Below are positions 19,589 to 29,292 of a stretch of DNA of 64,000 nt, in pieces. The position numbers and the translations under genes are program-made. Within the stretch, counting starts at the first letter, position 1. Each line of letters begins with the position of its first letter. Origin of the DNA: Propionivibrio dicarboxylicus (GTDB lineage: Bacteria > Pseudomonadota > Gammaproteobacteria > Burkholderiales > Rhodocyclaceae); the NCBI RefSeq assembly GCF_900099695.1, contig NZ_FNCY01000010.1:62001-126000 (forward strand), written 5' to 3'. The notes beneath the pieces were generated by a model. That model ran no database searches, was not told where the DNA came from, and was given only the letters and a program-made list of their open reading frames with translations.

Positions 19589-21067
19589 TCAGTTCCGCGT
19601 CGGCGTGCCGGCGCTCGCTTGCGATTCGCCGAGGTACTCGTCCTTCCAGCCACCGCCCAGCGCCTTGAAGAAATCGACCGTGGCATTAAGCCGTGCCTGT
19701 CGCGTGCTGACATAGGACAGTTGCGCGTCGTTCGCTGTCCGTTGTGCATCGAGCACGTCGAGGAAACCGACGTAGCCGGCGTCGTAACGGGTCTGGGCGA
19801 GGCTCAGCGATTTTTCGGCGATCTGCCGGCGCTTTTCCTGCGCGCGCTCGGCTTCGGCGTATTCGCCAAGATTGACGAGCGCATCGTTGACGTCCTTGAA
19901 GGCCGATTCGACCGCCTTCTGGTAGGCAATCAGCGCCTGCTGCTGTTTGGCCTTGGCCTGGTCGATCAAGGCGGCATTGCGGCCGAAATCGAGCAGCGGC
20001 ATCGTCGACGCGAGTCCGAGCGACCAGACGTTGGCACCCGTCTTGAACAGATTGGCGAGCGCCGCGCTCTCGCCGCCGTAGTTACCGGTCAGCGAGAGGC
20101 TGGGGAATAACGCCGCCTTGGCGACGCCGATCTGCGCATTCATCGATACCAGCGTTTCTTCCGCCTGACGTATGTCGGGCCGGGCTTCGAGCAGCGAGGA
20201 GGGCAGACCGACCGGCGGCACAGGCGGTAGCGGCAACTGACGCAGGTCGCCCGGCGTCACTTGCAGGTTCGGTTGGCCGGTCAGCAGTGCGAGCTGGTTC
20301 TGCGCCAGCGTGCGTTGGCGGCGCAGGTCGGCGACCTGGGCTTCAGCGGCCGCCAGGTTACCTTCGGCGAGATTAAGGTCGAGCGGCGAGGCCGTGCCGG
20401 CCTGCAGCTTGGCGCGCACGATGTCCAGCGTTTTTTTCCGGCTATCGAGCGTGGCCTGCGTGGTGACGAGGTTCGCGTCGGCGGCGCGCAGCGACAGGTA
20501 GCCGCTGGTGACGAGTCCCGCAACCGACAGTTCCATCGCGTCGCGGGCATACCGGTTGGCCAGCAGGCTGGCGCGCGCCGACTCGTTGGCGCGACGGAGC
20601 TTGCCCCAGAGATCGAGTTCGAACGCGGTGCTGACGCCGGTTTTTCGACTGTCCTGCATGCGCGGCACTGTCGACGGAATCGGCGAGGCGTTCATTGTGC
20701 TGACTTCGCTGCGGGCGCCGCTGGCGTTGAGGTTGATCTGCGGGAAGAAGGTCGCGCCGGCCTGGCGGGCCAGGCCTTCGGCTTCCTCGACGCGGGCGAC
20801 GGCGGCGAGCAGATCGTAGTTGTGGGCGAGCGCACGGTCGACGAGCGCGTTCAGCGTATCGTCCTGGAAGCGTCGCCACCAGGCTTTCTCAACGGCTGGT
20901 GCCGCTTGCGCCGCGGCGGTCGACGGCGTGCTGCCGTAAGCGGCGGGCAGCGCGGCTTCAGGACGCTGGTAGTCGGGGCCGACGGCGCATCCCGTCAGCA
21001 ACAGGAGCGCTGCCGAGACTGCGGTGAGGATACTCGGCGGCAGGGCGGTATTGAGGCGGTTCATCAT
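19589..21067 (-). CDS. RND efflux outer-membrane lipoprotein (NodT/OprM type)
   Basis: A 492-residue TolC-like outer-membrane factor. It has a lipoprotein signal (LTAVSAALLLLTGC, lipobox LTGC near residue 27), then GPDYQRPE, the common start of NodT-family mature proteins. Two internally similar halves carry long alpha-helical hairpins (AVARVEEAEGLARQ and AKAKQQQALIAYQKAVESAFKDVNDAL). The start overlaps the stop of the pump gene (ATGA), showing a single transcript. It forms the outer-membrane exit duct for the tripartite pump. It could also serve the type I secretion pair downstream, which has no local TolC (speculative). Confidence 0.93.
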   Translation of the reverse strand: MMNRLNTALPPSILTAVSAALLLLTGCAVGPDYQRPEAALPAAYGSTPSTAAAQAAPAVEKAWWRRFQDDTLNALVDRALAHNYDLLAAVARVEEAEGLARQAGATFFPQINLNASGARSEVSTMNASPIPSTVPRMQDSRKTGVSTAFELDLWGKLRRANESARASLLANRYARDAMELSVAGLVTSGYLSLRAADANLVTTQATLDSRKKTLDIVRAKLQAGTASPLDLNLAEGNLAAAEAQVADLRRQRTLAQNQLALLTGQPNLQVTPGDLRQLPLPPVPPVGLPSSLLEARPDIRQAEETLVSMNAQIGVAKAALFPSLSLTGNYGGESAALANLFKTGANVWSLGLASTMPLLDFGRNAALIDQAKAKQQQALIAYQKAVESAFKDVNDALVNLGEYAEAERAQEKRRQIAEKSLSLAQTRYDAGYVGFLDVLDAQRTANDAQLSYVSTRQARLNATVDFFKALGGGWKDEYLGESQASAGTPTRN

Positions 21068-24000
21068 GCATGCTCCTCATGGCTGCCATCCTGAGGATGG
21101 TGCGGTGTGGTCGGCGTGTTCTTGTTGCGGCCGGACAGCCAGCTGAAGAACATCGGGATGAAGATCGTCGCGATGAAAGTCGCAGCGACCATGCCGCCGA
21201 ACACGCCGGTTCCCATCGACTGGCGGGCGGCGGCGCCGGCCCCGCTCGCCTTGACGAGCGGGAAGACGCCCAGAATGAAGGCCATCGAGGTCATGACGAT
21301 CGGACGGAAGCGCAGGCGTGCGCCTTCAAGCGCGGCCTCACGGACGCGCATGCCCTCGGCGCGTTTCTGCGCCGCGAACTCGACGATCAGAATCGCATTC
21401 TTCGCCGCCAGACCAATCAGCACGACGAGGCCGATCTGGAAGTAGATGTCGTTGGGCATGCCGCGGATCATGACGGCGCTGAGCGCGCCGAACAGCGCGA
21501 ACGGAACGGCCATGATGACGGCGAGCGGCAGCGACCATTTCTCGTATTGCGCGGCGAGGATCAGGAAAACCATCAGGATGCCGAAGCCGAAGGCGATCGC
21601 CGACGTCGTGCCGGCACGCTTTTCCTGGAAGGCCTGGCCGGTCCAGCTCAACTCGTAACCGGCCGGCAGGGTTTCCTTGGCCACCTGTTCGACAATCTTG
21701 ATGGCATCGCCGGTACTGACGTTCGGGATCGAGCTGCCCATCACCTTGGCGGCGAGGAAACCGTTGAAGCGTTCGAGCTGTTCGGCGCCGAAAACGCGCT
21801 TGACCTTGACCAGCGCCGAGACCGGTACCATCGTGCCTTTATCGGAGCGGACATAGACACGGCCCATGTCCTCGGGCTTCGAGCGATACTGGGCATCGGC
21901 CTGTAACTGCACGCGGTAGGTGCGGCCGTTCAGGTTGAAGTCGTTGACGTAATAGGTCCCCATCGTGGCCTGCAGCGTTGTGTAGACGTCGGCGACCGAA
22001 ATGCCCATCGAAATCGCCTTGGCTTCGTTGACCTCGACGAGTAGCTGCGGTGATGAGGGGCGGAAGAAGGTGTTGATGCCGACGAGTTCGGGGCGCTTCT
22101 TGAGGGCTTCGGTGAATTGTGTGATGACCCCCGCCAGCTTTTGCGGGCTGGCGTCGCCGCGCGACTGGATGTAAGCCTCGAAACCGCCGGCGGAGCCCAG
22201 GCCCTGAATGGCGGGCGGGTTGAAGACGAGTCCGAGACCGTCCGGCAGCATCATGCCCATGCCGGAGAATTTCTTCTGCAGCATGTCGGCGCTGCTCTTG
22301 CGCTCGGCCCAGTCGACGAGCGGGATGAAGACGGTGCCGGCGTTGGACTTGATACCGCCACCGATGATGTCGTTACCGGCGATCAGGAAGACGCGGTCGA
22401 CGCCCGGATCCTGCTTGATCATCTTCTGGAAACGATCGCCCGAGGCCTGGGTGCGCTGCAAACTGGCGCCATCGGGCAGCATCAGTGCGCTGATCAGATA
22501 GCCCTGATCTTCCGGCGGAACGAAGCCGCCGGGGACCGTGCGGAACAGGAAAACACTGCCGCCGAGGATGATGACGCAAGCGACCGTACCGATGATGCGG
22601 TGGTGCAGCGTCTTGTTGACGGTATTCGTATAGCCCTTGGTCAGCGCTTCGAAAAACCGGTTGAACGGCTTGAAGAAGGCCGGTTCTTCGTGCTTGCTCT
22701 GGAGGAGCAGCGCGCACAAGGCCGGCGTCAGCGTCAGCGCGACGATGCCCGAGAGCGTCACGGAGATGGCCACCGTCACCGCGAACTGCTGATACAGCTT
22801 GCCGGCGATGCCGCCGAGGAAGGCGACCGGGATGAAGACCGCGCAGAGTACGAGGACGATCGCCACGACCGCGCTCGACACCTCACGCATGGCTTCGATC
22901 GCCGCCGCCTTGGGCGCCATTTTCTGCTCCCACATCAGGCGTTCGACGTTCTCCAGTACGACGATGGCGTCATCGACGACGATACCGATGGCCAACACCA
23001 TCGCGAATAAGGTCAGGGTGTTGATCGAAAAGCCGAAAATCCATAGCCCGGCGAAGGTGCCGATGAGCGAGACCGGTACGGCGACCAGCGGAATCAGCGT
23101 TGCCCGCCAGTTTTGCAGGAAGACGAAGACGACCAGTGCCACCATGATCAGCGCTTCGACCAGCGTATGCACGACTTCGGTGATCGACGCCTGGACGAAC
23201 TTGGTGGTGTCGAACGGGAAAACGTGGTCCATGCCCGCCGGGAACTTCTCCTGAAGCTCGTCCATGCGGGTGCGGACACGCTTGGCGACCTCGAGCGCGT
23301 TGGCGCCCGACTGCAGGAAGATGCCGATACCGATGACCGGCTTGCCGAGAAGTTGCGTGCTGGCGTCGTAGTTCTGGGCGCCGAGTTCGATGCGGGCGAC
23401 GTCCTTGAGGTAAAGGATGCCCTTCGGGCCTCCGGCGCGGACAACGATATTGCCGAATTCTTCAGGTGTCACCAGACGACCCTTGGCGGTGACCGTATAG
23501 ACGAGCTGCTGTCCCTGCGGGGCTGGGTCCTGGCCGATCTTGCCGGCGGCGTTCTGCTTGTTCTGCGCGGCGATGGCGGTGGCGACCTCGGTGGTCGTTA
23601 CGCCAAGCTGGGCCATGCGGTCAGGTTTGAGCCAGACGCGCATCGAATAGTCGCGTGCGCCGAAGATCTGCGCGTCGCCGACACCGGGGATACGCTTGAT
23701 GTCGTCGAGGATGTTAACCAGCGCGTAGTTCGAGAGATAGAGCGTCGACAGGCTGTCGTCGGGCGAGCGGATCGCCGTCACCATCAGGATGTTGTTCGAG
23801 CGCTTGGCGACTGCCACGCCGTACTGGCGGACGACGTCAGGCAGGCGCGGTTCGGCGATCTTGACTCGGTTGTTGACGTTGACCGTCGCCATGTCGATGT
23901 TGGTGCCGACCTCGAACGACGCGGTAATCGTCAGCGTGCCGTTGGACTGCGCCGAAGAGTTGAAGTAGAGCAGGTTCTCGATGCCCGAGAGTTGCTCTTC

Positions 24001-24195
24001 GATCGGACCGGCAACGGTCTTTGCCAGCGTTTCGGCCGAGGCGCCCGGATAGGTTGCGGAAATGACCACCGTCGGCGGCGTGATCTCAGGGTACTGGGCG
24101 ACCGGCAAGCCCAGCGACGCCATGATCCCGGCGATGACGATGACAATGGAGATAACCGATGCAAAGATCGGCCGATTGATGAAAAAACGAGACAT
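21064..24195 (-). CDS. RND multidrug efflux pump, HAE1 family inner-membrane transporter
   Basis: A 1043-residue AcrB/MexB-like proton-driven exporter. The sequence opens MSRFFINRPIFASVISIVIVIAGIMASLGLPVAQYPEI, classic for HAE1 pumps, and GIVVDDAIVVLENVER near residue 400 contains the proton-relay aspartate pair. Twelve membrane helices and two large periplasmic loops are evident, with internal duplication. The adaptor gene ends 30 bp upstream and the outer-membrane gene overlaps its stop. Substrates are likely hydrophobic drugs or solvents, which is known of the family. Confidence 0.96.
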   Translation of the reverse strand: MSRFFINRPIFASVISIVIVIAGIMASLGLPVAQYPEITPPTVVISATYPGASAETLAKTVAGPIEEQLSGIENLLYFNSSAQSNGTLTITASFEVGTNIDMATVNVNNRVKIAEPRLPDVVRQYGVAVAKRSNNILMVTAIRSPDDSLSTLYLSNYALVNILDDIKRIPGVGDAQIFGARDYSMRVWLKPDRMAQLGVTTTEVATAIAAQNKQNAAGKIGQDPAPQGQQLVYTVTAKGRLVTPEEFGNIVVRAGGPKGILYLKDVARIELGAQNYDASTQLLGKPVIGIGIFLQSGANALEVAKRVRTRMDELQEKFPAGMDHVFPFDTTKFVQASITEVVHTLVEALIMVALVVFVFLQNWRATLIPLVAVPVSLIGTFAGLWIFGFSINTLTLFAMVLAIGIVVDDAIVVLENVERLMWEQKMAPKAAAIEAMREVSSAVVAIVLVLCAVFIPVAFLGGIAGKLYQQFAVTVAISVTLSGIVALTLTPALCALLLQSKHEEPAFFKPFNRFFEALTKGYTNTVNKTLHHRIIGTVACVIILGGSVFLFRTVPGGFVPPEDQGYLISALMLPDGASLQRTQASGDRFQKMIKQDPGVDRVFLIAGNDIIGGGIKSNAGTVFIPLVDWAERKSSADMLQKKFSGMGMMLPDGLGLVFNPPAIQGLGSAGGFEAYIQSRGDASPQKLAGVITQFTEALKKRPELVGINTFFRPSSPQLLVEVNEAKAISMGISVADVYTTLQATMGTYYVNDFNLNGRTYRVQLQADAQYRSKPEDMGRVYVRSDKGTMVPVSALVKVKRVFGAEQLERFNGFLAAKVMGSSIPNVSTGDAIKIVEQVAKETLPAGYELSWTGQAFQEKRAGTTSAIAFGFGILMVFLILAAQYEKWSLPLAVIMAVPFALFGALSAVMIRGMPNDIYFQIGLVVLIGLAAKNAILIVEFAAQKRAEGMRVREAALEGARLRFRPIVMTSMAFILGVFPLVKASGAGAAARQSMGTGVFGGMVAATFIATIFIPMFFSWLSGRNKNTPTTPHHPQDGSHEEHA

Positions 24196-24225
24196 GATCG
24201 GATCGTTTCCCTTGTCTGGTGCGTC

Positions 24226-25428
24226 TTAGGGCTTGGCCGGAGCGGCGGCTTGCTTGGCGGCTTCCGGCGCTTGCGACTTGCCGTCTCCGCCGGCAGCCGG
24301 CGGCTGGCCTGCCGCGCCGGGGCCCTGGCCCTCTTGCGGACCGTGCGGAGCGACGGTGGCGCCGGGGCGCAGCTTCATCAGGTTATCGACAATGATCTTG
24401 TCGCCCGGCTGCAAGCCCTGCGTGACCACCCAGTCCTTGCCGCGCCATTCGGCCGTCTGCACGGGTTTTGGCATGACCTTGTTGTCGGGGCCGGCGACCA
24501 TTACCAGCCGCGCCTGTTCGGTTTGCAGTACCGCTGCCTGCGGCACCAGATAGACCGAGTTGCGTTCACCGATATTGAGGCGGACACGCACGAATTGGCC
24601 GGGCAGCAACTGGCCATCCTTGTTGTCGAATTCAGCGCGCAGTTGCTGCGTGCCAAGTGTCGTATCGATCGTCGAGGCGAGGAAGTTGATCTTGCCGGGC
24701 TTCTCATACACCTTTTCGTTCGGGAGCACGAGCTCGACGCTCTTGACCATGCCGGGTTTGAGTTGTCCGCCGGGAATGTCGGCAGTATCTGAGTCGGAGA
24801 GGCCGAAACGTACCCACATCGGATTCGTCTGGTACACCGAGGTCAATGCCACCGCGTCAGCCGTCGAGATCAGGTTGCCGTCGGATTTGTTGGCGCGCCC
24901 GGAAACGCCCGAGACCGGGGCGGTGACGGTTGTCCAGGACAGGTTGAGTTGTGCCTGTTGCAGCGTCGCCTGGGCGATCGCGTTGGCCGAGACGGCGTCG
25001 TCGTATTCTTTTTGGCTGATCGCCTGCTTGGTCCACAGCCCCTTGAGACGCGCCTCTTCACGCGCGGTCTGGTCGGCACGCGCCTTGGCTTCGGCGAGCG
25101 AATTCTCGTAGGGCGCGCGGTCGATCTGGAACAGGGGTTGCCCGGCTTTGACGACGGTACCTTCTTCATAGAGACGCTTGACCAGAATGCCGCCGACACG
25201 GGCACGCACTTCAGTCTCCTTGGCACCTTCGGTTTGGGCCATCAGCTCGATCGTGGTCGGCAGGCTCGTCGGTTGCACCTCCTGGACGGTGACCGGCAAG
25301 GGCGGCATCGCGGCCGCTTGCTTCGGTGCGTTGTCGCGCGAACAGGCGGCCGTCAGCACCGAAACGATGGCAAGGGTAGCAAGCATGAGGCGCTGACGGG
25401 CAGGGCCGGAAGAGAGTGAGCGCGGCAT
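24226..25428 (-). CDS. RND efflux periplasmic adaptor lipoprotein
   Basis: A 400-residue membrane-fusion protein of the AcrA/MexA group. A lipoprotein signal precedes the cysteine in VSVLTAACSRDN (about residue 29). The lipoyl half-motifs (ETEVRARVGGILVKRLYEEGTVVKAGQPLFQID and VTAPVSGVSGRANKSDGNLIS) flank a coiled-coil hairpin. The C-terminus is rich in Pro, Gly and Ala, ending in a low-complexity AAAPAKP tail. It is the first gene of the three-gene pump operon, with a palindromic operator just upstream. Confidence 0.94.
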   Translation of the reverse strand: MPRSLSSGPARQRLMLATLAIVSVLTAACSRDNAPKQAAAMPPLPVTVQEVQPTSLPTTIELMAQTEGAKETEVRARVGGILVKRLYEEGTVVKAGQPLFQIDRAPYENSLAEAKARADQTAREEARLKGLWTKQAISQKEYDDAVSANAIAQATLQQAQLNLSWTTVTAPVSGVSGRANKSDGNLISTADAVALTSVYQTNPMWVRFGLSDSDTADIPGGQLKPGMVKSVELVLPNEKVYEKPGKINFLASTIDTTLGTQQLRAEFDNKDGQLLPGQFVRVRLNIGERNSVYLVPQAAVLQTEQARLVMVAGPDNKVMPKPVQTAEWRGKDWVVTQGLQPGDKIIVDNLMKLRPGATVAPHGPQEGQGPGAAGQPPAAGGDGKSQAPEAAKQAAAPAKP

Positions 25429-25456
25429 TGGGAGTTCTCCGAACGTGAATGGCGCT

Positions 25457-25480
25457 ATTATACATACATTGATGTATGTA
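25457..25480 (-). promoter_or_regulatory. Promoter and TetR-type operator of the efflux operon
   Basis: TACATACATTGATGTATGTA (25461-25480) is a perfect palindrome with 9-bp arms and a 2-bp centre. A TATAAT -10 hexamer on the minus strand (25457-25462) overlaps its edge, 28 bp before the adaptor start. The half-site resembles the AcrR operator TACATACATT half (recollection). A repressor bound here would block RNA polymerase. No TetR-family gene is encoded in the window. Confidence 0.75.
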
Positions 25481-25655
25481 AATATTGCAAATTGTTACGG
25501 GATGGGTGTCCGTCGCAATTGCACCGGGGCGGAACTTAGGATCAGGCAGTCAAGTCGTACAGACTGACAAAGAGGGCGCCAGGTTCCGCCCAGAAAGCCT
25601 AACTGGCGTATCATCCGGCTTCTTCTGACCCATTGCCAAGGTACTTTCGAATCCC

Positions 25656-26027
25656 ATGACCACGACTGCTCTGATCCTGTTTGCTCACGGCGCCCGTCAC
25701 CCCGAATGGGCTGAAACGCTGAATCGGCTCTGTCGGGCGGTGCGCGCGCGTTTGTCCGATGCGCGCGTCGAACCGGCCTATCTCGAATTTATGGCACCGA
25801 GCCTGGAAGACTGTGCCGCCGGGTTGATTGCCGAGGGCTTTCGGCGCATCGTCGTGATTCCGATGTTCCTGGCCCAAGGGGGGCACCTCAAGGAAGACTT
25901 GCCAAAAATCCTGGCCGCTCTGCGTGAGGCGCATCCGCAGGTTGGTTTCGAATTGACCGGTCCGATCGGCGAGGCCGAAGCCGTCGTCCAGGCGATGGCT
26001 GCGCATGTGGTGACGCTGGCTGATTGA
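25656..26027 (+). CDS. Sirohydrochlorin chelatase-like protein (CbiX/SirB family)
   Basis: A 123-residue short CbiX-type protein. The metal-site histidines are H10 in LILFAHGARHPEW and the histidine in the IVVIPMFLAQGGHLKEDLP motif around residue 77, the signature of single-domain chelatases that insert Fe or Co into sirohydrochlorin. Siroheme is the cofactor of the CysI sulfite reductase encoded at 15.2-16.9 kb, so a siroheme role is plausible; cobalamin synthesis is the alternative. It is monocistronic and divergent from the efflux operon. The ribosome-binding site is weak (AAGGTAC). Confidence 0.85.
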   Translation: MTTTALILFAHGARHPEWAETLNRLCRAVRARLSDARVEPAYLEFMAPSLEDCAAGLIAEGFRRIVVIPMFLAQGGHLKEDLPKILAALREAHPQVGFELTGPIGEAEAVVQAMAAHVVTLAD

Positions 26028-26084
26028 ATTCTTGACGATCGACTGACGCCGCCGGATGCGGCAGTTTAAAGGTCGGGCCTGCGC

Positions 26085-26831
26085 CTAAAAGACCAGTCGG
26101 TCGCCAGAGAGCTTTCCGGCGGCCTTGAGGCGCGGAACAACCTGAAGCAGATCGAGGCCCATCGTGCTCTTGATGTGTTCTGCACGTTCGGCGAGTTCGG
26201 CGGCGGGGACCTCGACGAGGTCGTCGCCGGCGCCGAAGGCGATCGTGTTGCCGCTGTCGCACGAAGGGAAAATCAACGCACGCTGTTCGAATGCCGTCGC
26301 GATCCGCTCGGCACTGGCGGCAAACCCGCGACTGCGTCCCAGCAGGTTGACCGACATCAGGCCTGAACTACTGAGCCGCGCGCGACAGGCTTGGTAAAAC
26401 GGCAGCGTGTCGAGGATTCCGGCACGCCCGTTCTTGTCGAAACCGTCGACAAAAATGGCGTCGAATTTTTTCCCGGACTGGCGCATGAAGTCGGCGCCGT
26501 CGCCGATGACGATATGGATGCGTTCCGGATCGTCGGGAAGATTGAAATGCAGGCGCGCGACGATCTCGACCTGCGGGTCGATCTCGACCACCGTGATGTG
26601 CGTGTCCGGTAGTTGGTGGTAAATGAACTTGACGAGCGAGCCAGCGCCGAGTCCCACCAGCAGGGCATTGCGCGGCCAGGGCGCGTCACGCAGCAGCAGG
26701 CAGGCCATCATGTCGCGGCTGTAGGAAAGCTCCAGCGCGTTCGGCTTTCGGATGCGCATCGCCCCCTGTATCCAGTCGGCACTGAAGTGCAGGTAACGAA
26801 CGCCGGATTTTTCACTGACCTCGATGGACAT
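26085..26831 (-). CDS. Spermidine synthase-like methyltransferase-fold protein
   Basis: A 248-residue protein with the spermidine/spermine synthase fold: NALLVGLGAGSLVKFIYHQLPDTHITVVEIDPQVEIVAR is the nucleotide-binding motif with acidic loop, and IGDGADFMRQSGKKFDAIFVDGFDKN follows. The catalytic DxxD region differs from true SpeE (VDGFD here), as in many bacterial paralogues of unknown substrate. Polyamine synthesis should therefore not be assumed. The start at 26831 is the ATG opening MSIEVSEKSGVRYLHF; the longer open frame upstream is not protein-like. It is divergent from the type I secretion genes. Confidence 0.8.
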   Translation of the reverse strand: MSIEVSEKSGVRYLHFSADWIQGAMRIRKPNALELSYSRDMMACLLLRDAPWPRNALLVGLGAGSLVKFIYHQLPDTHITVVEIDPQVEIVARLHFNLPDDPERIHIVIGDGADFMRQSGKKFDAIFVDGFDKNGRAGILDTLPFYQACRARLSSSGLMSVNLLGRSRGFAASAERIATAFEQRALIFPSCDSGNTIAFGAGDDLVEVPAAELAERAEHIKSTMGLDLLQVVPRLKAAGKLSGDRLVF

Positions 26832-26971
26832 GGGGCTTGCAGATGGATTGCCGATGGGCCGGCATGATAACGCATCGATCCGCAAACGGGGAGTCCGACG
26901 GCTCTTGTCGTCTGCATCATCGTCGCTGAAGACGGCCGAATCCTGTCGCAGAGAGAATGAACGTGTAGAAC

Positions 26972-26987
26972 CGTGATTTATGTCACA
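26972..26987. promoter_or_regulatory. CRP-like site upstream of the type I secretion operon
   Basis: CGTGATTTATGTCACA contains GTGA-N6-TCAC, the core of a CRP/Vfr-class site, in the 286-bp divergent gap between the spermidine-synthase-like gene and the secretion genes. The gap is otherwise non-coding and relatively AT-rich towards the secretion genes. Confidence 0.45.
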
Positions 26988-27117
26988 GCCCTTTTTCCGT
27001 TTGCGGCGTATAAGGGCATTGTCATACGGTGTCATGTTGTTCATGAAATAAAAACGATAACAGCTGGTGCATTGTTGCCGCTGGGGCAAAAAGGTCTGTT
27101 CCGCGAACGGGGGAGCG

Positions 27118-29292
27118 ATGGCAATCAACGACGCTGCGATAGAGGGGGTGGCGGAAGTCCTGGAAGAGGAAGACCAGTCGTGCCTGCAATGCTTGGTGAT
27201 CATGGCAAGGCTGCACGGCATCGCCGCCGATATCGAACAGATCCGGCACGAATTTTCGGCCAGTGGCGTTGACCTGGGTCCAGAGCAGTTGCTGCTCGCA
27301 GCAAAAAAGCTCGGTCTGATCGCCAAACGTACGCAGGTCGATATGACGCGTCTCCAATCGACGCCGATGCCCGCCATCGGGTTGGCCAACGATGGCCGCT
27401 ATTTCATTTTGGCGCGTGTCGAGACGGTCGGTAGCCAGATGCGTGTACTGATACAACATCCGGCGATGCCGAGACCGGAATTTCTCAGTGCTGAGGCTCT
27501 GCGCGAAATCTGGTTTGGCGATGCATTCTTGTTTACCTCGCGCGCTTCGTTGGCGGGCGAGTTCGCCCGGTTTGATTTCAGCTGGTTTATTCCGGCCATC
27601 GTCAAGTACCGTCGCCTGCTTGGCGAAGTTCTGCTCGTTTCGCTGGCGATTCAATTGTTCGCGCTGGTCACGCCCTTGTTCTTTCAGGTGGTCATGGACA
27701 AGGTGCTCGTGCACCGTGGATTTGCGACGCTCGATGTCATTGCTATAGCGTTTCTCGTCGTCGTGATATTCGAAGTCAGTTTGACCGGACTGCGCAGCTA
27801 TGTGTTCGCCCACACCAGCAGTCGCATTGACGTTGAGCTTGGCGCCCGTCTCTTTCGCCATCTGCTTGGTTTGCCCATTGCCTATTTCCAGGCGCGACGC
27901 GTCGGCGATTCGGTGGCCCGCGTCCGCGAACTCGAAAACATTCGTTCGTTCCTGACCGGCAATGCCATCACGCTGGTGCTGGATATCGCGTTCTCGATCA
28001 TCTTTATTGCCGTCATGCTTTTTTATAGCGGCGTTCTGACGTTGATCGTCGTCTTGTCGATTCCATGCTATGTCATTATTTCCGTGGTTGTGACGCCGAT
28101 CCTGCGGAGACGGCTCGACGAAAAGTTTGCGCGAGGCGCAGAAAATCAAGCCTTTCTGGTTGAGACGGTCAGCGGGGTTGATACGGTCAAGTCGATGGCG
28201 GTGGAGCCACACTGGACACGGAAGTGGGACAAGCAACTGGCGGCCTATGTCGCTGCGGGATTTCGTACTGCGTCGCTGGGTATTTTCGCCAACAGCGGCG
28301 TTTCTCTGATCGGCAAGCTGGTGACCGTGGCGACGATGTGGTTCGGTGCGCGCCTTGTCATCGGCGGTGAGCTTTCGGTCGGCCAGTTGGTCGCGTTCAA
28401 TATGTTGTCCGGACAAGTGTCCGGACCGATCATGCGTCTGGCTCAAATGTGGACGGATTTCCAGCAGGTTGGGGTGTCGATGCAGCGTCTTGGCGATATC
28501 CTCAATACGCGCGGCGAAATTGTCGGGCAAAAAGCGACCTTGCCCGAACTCGACGGGAAAATTGAGTTTTCCGAAGTCTATTTTCGCTATCGCCCCGACG
28601 GACAGGATGTCTTGCGCAATATCTCGATTGTCATTCATCCCGGCGAGATCATCGGCATTGTCGGGCGATCCGGATCGGGGAAGAGCACTCTGACACGCCT
28701 CGTTCAGCGGATGTACATCCCCGATCGCGGGCGCGTATTTATCGATGATGTCGATCTTTCCGTGACAGATCCGTCATCGTTGCGCCGGCAGGTGGGTGTC
28801 GTGCTTCAGGAGAACGTGCTGTTTAACGGTTCGATCCGCGAAAACATTGCGCTTGTCAGTCCCGGTGCGCCTATTGATGAGGTGATTCGGGCGGCCAAGC
28901 TTGCCGGGGCGCATGAGTTTGTCTCGGAGTTTCCCGACGGGTATGACACGATTGTTGGTGAGCATGGTACTGGGCTGTCCGGAGGGCAGCGTCAGCGCAT
29001 AGCGATTGCACGGGCGCTGATGCGCGATCCGAAAATTCTGATTTTCGACGAAGCGACGAGTGCGCTCGATTATGAGTCCGAACGCATCGTGCAGCAAAAC
29101 ATGCGGCTCATGTGCCAAGGTCGAACCGTCATCGTCATTGCCCACCGACTCTCGGCGATTCGAGATGCGCATCGGATTCTCGTCATGGATCAAGGCGCGA
29201 TCGTCGAGCAAGGCTCTCATCGTGATCTCATGTCGACGCCCGATGGCCTGTATGCCTATCTGTACGGATTGCAGCATGGAGACAGCACATGA
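27118..29292 (+). CDS. Type I secretion ABC transporter with C39-like domain (HlyB/LapB type)
   Basis: A 724-residue exporter. Residues ~1-130 form a peptidase-C39-like domain in which the catalytic cysteine position appears replaced (DQSCLQCLVIMARLHGI, with Ser where C39 proteases have Cys), so it should bind but not cleave its substrate. A five- to six-helix membrane domain follows (about 155-430), then an ATPase: Walker A GRSGSGKST near 520, signature LSGGQRQR and Walker B ILIFDEATS. This pattern is known for RTX toxin and adhesin secretion. The ATG at 27118 has GGGGGAGCG upstream. It overlaps the adaptor gene by 4 bp. No RTX substrate gene is present in the window. Confidence 0.92.
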   Translation: MAINDAAIEGVAEVLEEEDQSCLQCLVIMARLHGIAADIEQIRHEFSASGVDLGPEQLLLAAKKLGLIAKRTQVDMTRLQSTPMPAIGLANDGRYFILARVETVGSQMRVLIQHPAMPRPEFLSAEALREIWFGDAFLFTSRASLAGEFARFDFSWFIPAIVKYRRLLGEVLLVSLAIQLFALVTPLFFQVVMDKVLVHRGFATLDVIAIAFLVVVIFEVSLTGLRSYVFAHTSSRIDVELGARLFRHLLGLPIAYFQARRVGDSVARVRELENIRSFLTGNAITLVLDIAFSIIFIAVMLFYSGVLTLIVVLSIPCYVIISVVVTPILRRRLDEKFARGAENQAFLVETVSGVDTVKSMAVEPHWTRKWDKQLAAYVAAGFRTASLGIFANSGVSLIGKLVTVATMWFGARLVIGGELSVGQLVAFNMLSGQVSGPIMRLAQMWTDFQQVGVSMQRLGDILNTRGEIVGQKATLPELDGKIEFSEVYFRYRPDGQDVLRNISIVIHPGEIIGIVGRSGSGKSTLTRLVQRMYIPDRGRVFIDDVDLSVTDPSSLRRQVGVVLQENVLFNGSIRENIALVSPGAPIDEVIRAAKLAGAHEFVSEFPDGYDTIVGEHGTGLSGGQRQRIAIARALMRDPKILIFDEATSALDYESERIVQQNMRLMCQGRTVIVIAHRLSAIRDAHRILVMDQGAIVEQGSHRDLMSTPDGLYAYLYGLQHGDST

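Noticed and set aside
23113-24792. 559-residue plus-strand open frame across the RND pump and adaptor genes
   Set aside because: The opposite strand encodes clear AcrB- and AcrA-type proteins; this frame spans both of them and has biased composition.
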